Assembly (NCBI GenBank): GCA_050015355.1
Contig: JBEKBO010000191.1
Coordinates: forward strand, 1 to 5,770
From: CAWBRT01 sp050015355
GTDB taxonomy: Bacteria; Acidobacteriota; Terriglobia; Terriglobales; Acidobacteriaceae
Direction: 5' to 3'
Length of the DNA stretch: 5,770 bases
The notes below the pieces were generated by a model. The model did no database searches. It was not told the origin of the DNA and saw only the letters and a program-made list of their open reading frames with translations. Of this stretch, positions 4,475 to 5,770 are shown piece by piece. Each line of letters opens with the position of its first letter. Position 1 is the stretch's first letter. The position numbers and the translations under genes are program-made.

Positions 4475-5770
4475 GTGCGAGATGAGATGGTCATTAAGGA
4501 AGAGGCAACCGCCGCTATCCTGCCAGGGGCTTCGCGGGCGCAATCCGGCGTCGTTCTCCGGGTGATCGACGCCTGCGCAGACGGTCTGTTGGTTGTGGCC
4601 CTGCTGGGCGAACTGGGGATCGTGTTCGCCAACGTGCTGGCGCGCGTCTTTTTCACCACGTCCTTCCTGTGGGCGGACGAGGTGGCGCGATTCGTGCTGT
4701 CGATCATCGCCTTCATCGGCGGCGCGGTCGCCTATCGGCGTCGCGAGCACGCTTTTGTGCGCGTGCTGCTCAATCGGTGCCCCGCGGGGTTGCAGCGAGT
4801 GTGCTTCACGCTCGCCGATGTCCTGGCGCTCTTCATCTCACTCGTCGCGGGGATCGCCTCCTTCGAATTCATCGAGTCAAGCTGGAGCGAGCGCACCCCG
4901 GTCTTCCAGCTCCCGGCTGGCACGATTGCCATCCCGCTTACCGTGGGCCTGGCGCTGATCGCCCTCTATGCCATCAACCACCTGCGCCGCGAACACGGAC
5001 GGCGAGCCTGGGTGGTGGGAGGCCTCTTCATCGTGGCGATGGCGGGGGCGATGGCTACCCGCGGTCTCTGGCTGCCGTGGTTCGCCGGCGACAATGCCAT
5101 CATTGCCACCGTGACCCTCTTCATCCTGGCGATCGTGGTCGGTGTGCCGGTGGGGTTTGTGCTGCTGATGGCCACGGCCAGTTATCTGTGGGTGACCGAT
5201 GCTCCCTCGCTGGTATCGCTCCCGCAGAGCATGGTGAACGGGACCGGGAACTACATTCTCCTGGCGGTGCCGTTCTTCATCTTCACCGGACTGATCATGG
5301 AGCGGGGAGGCATCAGCCTGCGGCTCGTCCGCTTCGTCGAAACGGTCGTGGGCCACCTGCGGGGCGGCCTCCTTCAGGTGTCGGTGGTCAGCATGTACAT
5401 CGTCTCCGGCCTCTCCGGTTCCAAGCCTGCCGACGTGGCTGCGGTCGGTACCGTGATGCGCGATCGGTTGCGCGATCGCCATGGTGCGGGCGAGGGCGCG
5501 GCCGTGCTGGCCGCCTCGGCCATCATGGGTGAAACGGTACCGCCCAGCATCGCGATGCTCATCGTCGGCTCGATCACGCAGCTGTCGATGGCCGCGCTGT
5601 TCATCGGCGGCATCATCCCCGCGGCGGTAATGGCCGCCTGCCTCATGGGGCTCATTTACTTCCGGGCCCGCCGCGCGGGGACGCCGTGCGCGCCGCGTGC
5701 CCCAGCCCGATCGATGCTGCGGGCGGCCCTCATCGCGGTGCCGGCGCTCCTGATGCCGGTGATCCTGCTG
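4475..5770 (+). CDS. Fused TRAP transporter permease (DctQ-DctM fusion), 3' incomplete
   Basis: The frame is open from 4430 to the window end, giving 432 codons of a protein that is usually over 600 residues when fused. It is an inner-membrane permease of a tripartite ATP-independent periplasmic (TRAP) transporter, driving sodium-coupled uptake of organic acids. Residues 37-167 are a DctQ domain: four hydrophobic helices near 37-60, 70-87, 111-130 and 149-167, with the typical LWADEVARF (65-73) and a following Gly-Gly-Ala. An extra helix (178-195) links it to the DctM domain, as in fused SiaQM-type proteins. DctM marks are LLAVPFFIFTGLIMERGG (262-279), SGLSGSKPADVAAVG (311-325), MGETVPPSIAMLIVG (351-365) and LFIGGIIP (375-382). 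GTG 4475 is preferred by its Shine-Dalgarno; ATG 4487 is the alternative. No DctP binding protein is visible, so it probably lies outside the window. The substrate is unknown. Confidence 0.9.
   Translation, partial: MRDEMVIKEEATAAILPGASRAQSGVVLRVIDACADGLLVVALLGELGIVFANVLARVFFTTSFLWADEVARFVLSIIAFIGGAVAYRRREHAFVRVLLNRCPAGLQRVCFTLADVLALFISLVAGIASFEFIESSWSERTPVFQLPAGTIAIPLTVGLALIALYAINHLRREHGRRAWVVGGLFIVAMAGAMATRGLWLPWFAGDNAIIATVTLFILAIVVGVPVGFVLLMATASYLWVTDAPSLVSLPQSMVNGTGNYILLAVPFFIFTGLIMERGGISLRLVRFVETVVGHLRGGLLQVSVVSMYIVSGLSGSKPADVAAVGTVMRDRLRDRHGAGEGAAVLAASAIMGETVPPSIAMLIVGSITQLSMAALFIGGIIPAAVMAACLMGLIYFRARRAGTPCAPRAPARSMLRAALIAVPALLMPVILL

Noticed and set aside
4877..5482. Long reverse-strand frame of about 200 codons opposite the TRAP permease.
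   Set aside because: It is a product of high GC; the translation is His/Asp/Glu-rich, low-complexity and antisense to a recognised membrane protein.
4593..5532. Long forward frames at 4593-4958 and 4669-5532 in the TRAP region.
   Set aside because: Both are Arg/Ser/Gly/His-rich translations out of frame with the continuous DctQ-DctM frame, which has clear family motifs.

Overview
This is a bacterial window with every recognisable gene on the + strand. It falls into two compositionally different parts. Bases 1 to about 3990 have moderate GC (hand counts: 24/60 at 1621-1680, 29/60 at 2881-2940). From about 3993 the GC is clearly higher (40/60 at 4141-4200, 41/60 at 4681-4740, 42/60 at 5401-5460). 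No rRNA, tRNA, CRISPR or transposase was seen. The taxon cannot be named: the gene set fits a soil- or sediment-type proteobacterium, acidobacterium or similar. The composition break leaves open horizontal transfer or a chimeric assembly.

Left part. A 5'-truncated aconitase X large subunit (to 914) is followed 16 bases later by the aconitase X small swivel-domain subunit (931-1341). After a gap of about 290 bases come two tandem, divergent RraA/HMG-CHA-aldolase-type proteins (1628-2293 and 2352-3011). The first carries the G-X20-R-D-X2-D metal-site signature and the second the D-X20-R-D signature. Next is a gene graveyard: an N-terminal piece of a GntR-type regulator (3269 on), unassigned DNA with a good palindrome (3550-3570), a C-terminal piece of a GntR FCD domain (to 3734), and the first 60 codons of a GalB-like PIG-L protein (3809-3991).

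Right part. The PIG-L fragment stops abruptly and a high-GC unit begins immediately: a small single-domain cupin (4005-4373) with a very strong Shine-Dalgarno, then a fused DctQ-DctM TRAP transporter permease that is open to the window end. No TRAP solute-binding protein is in view.

How the genes may work together (inference). GalB-type hydratase plus GalC-type (RraA-fold) aldolase is the known lower route of gallate/protocatechuate 4,5-cleavage, from 4-oxalomesaconate to 4-carboxy-4-hydroxy-2-oxoadipate to pyruvate plus oxaloacetate. The second RraA paralogue has the signature of homologues with oxaloacetate decarboxylase activity. A two-subunit aconitase X dehydratase would feed a related hydroxy-acid into this route. 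The left part therefore looks like a carboxylate catabolic locus, once controlled by a GntR regulator, whose right end has been eroded and replaced.
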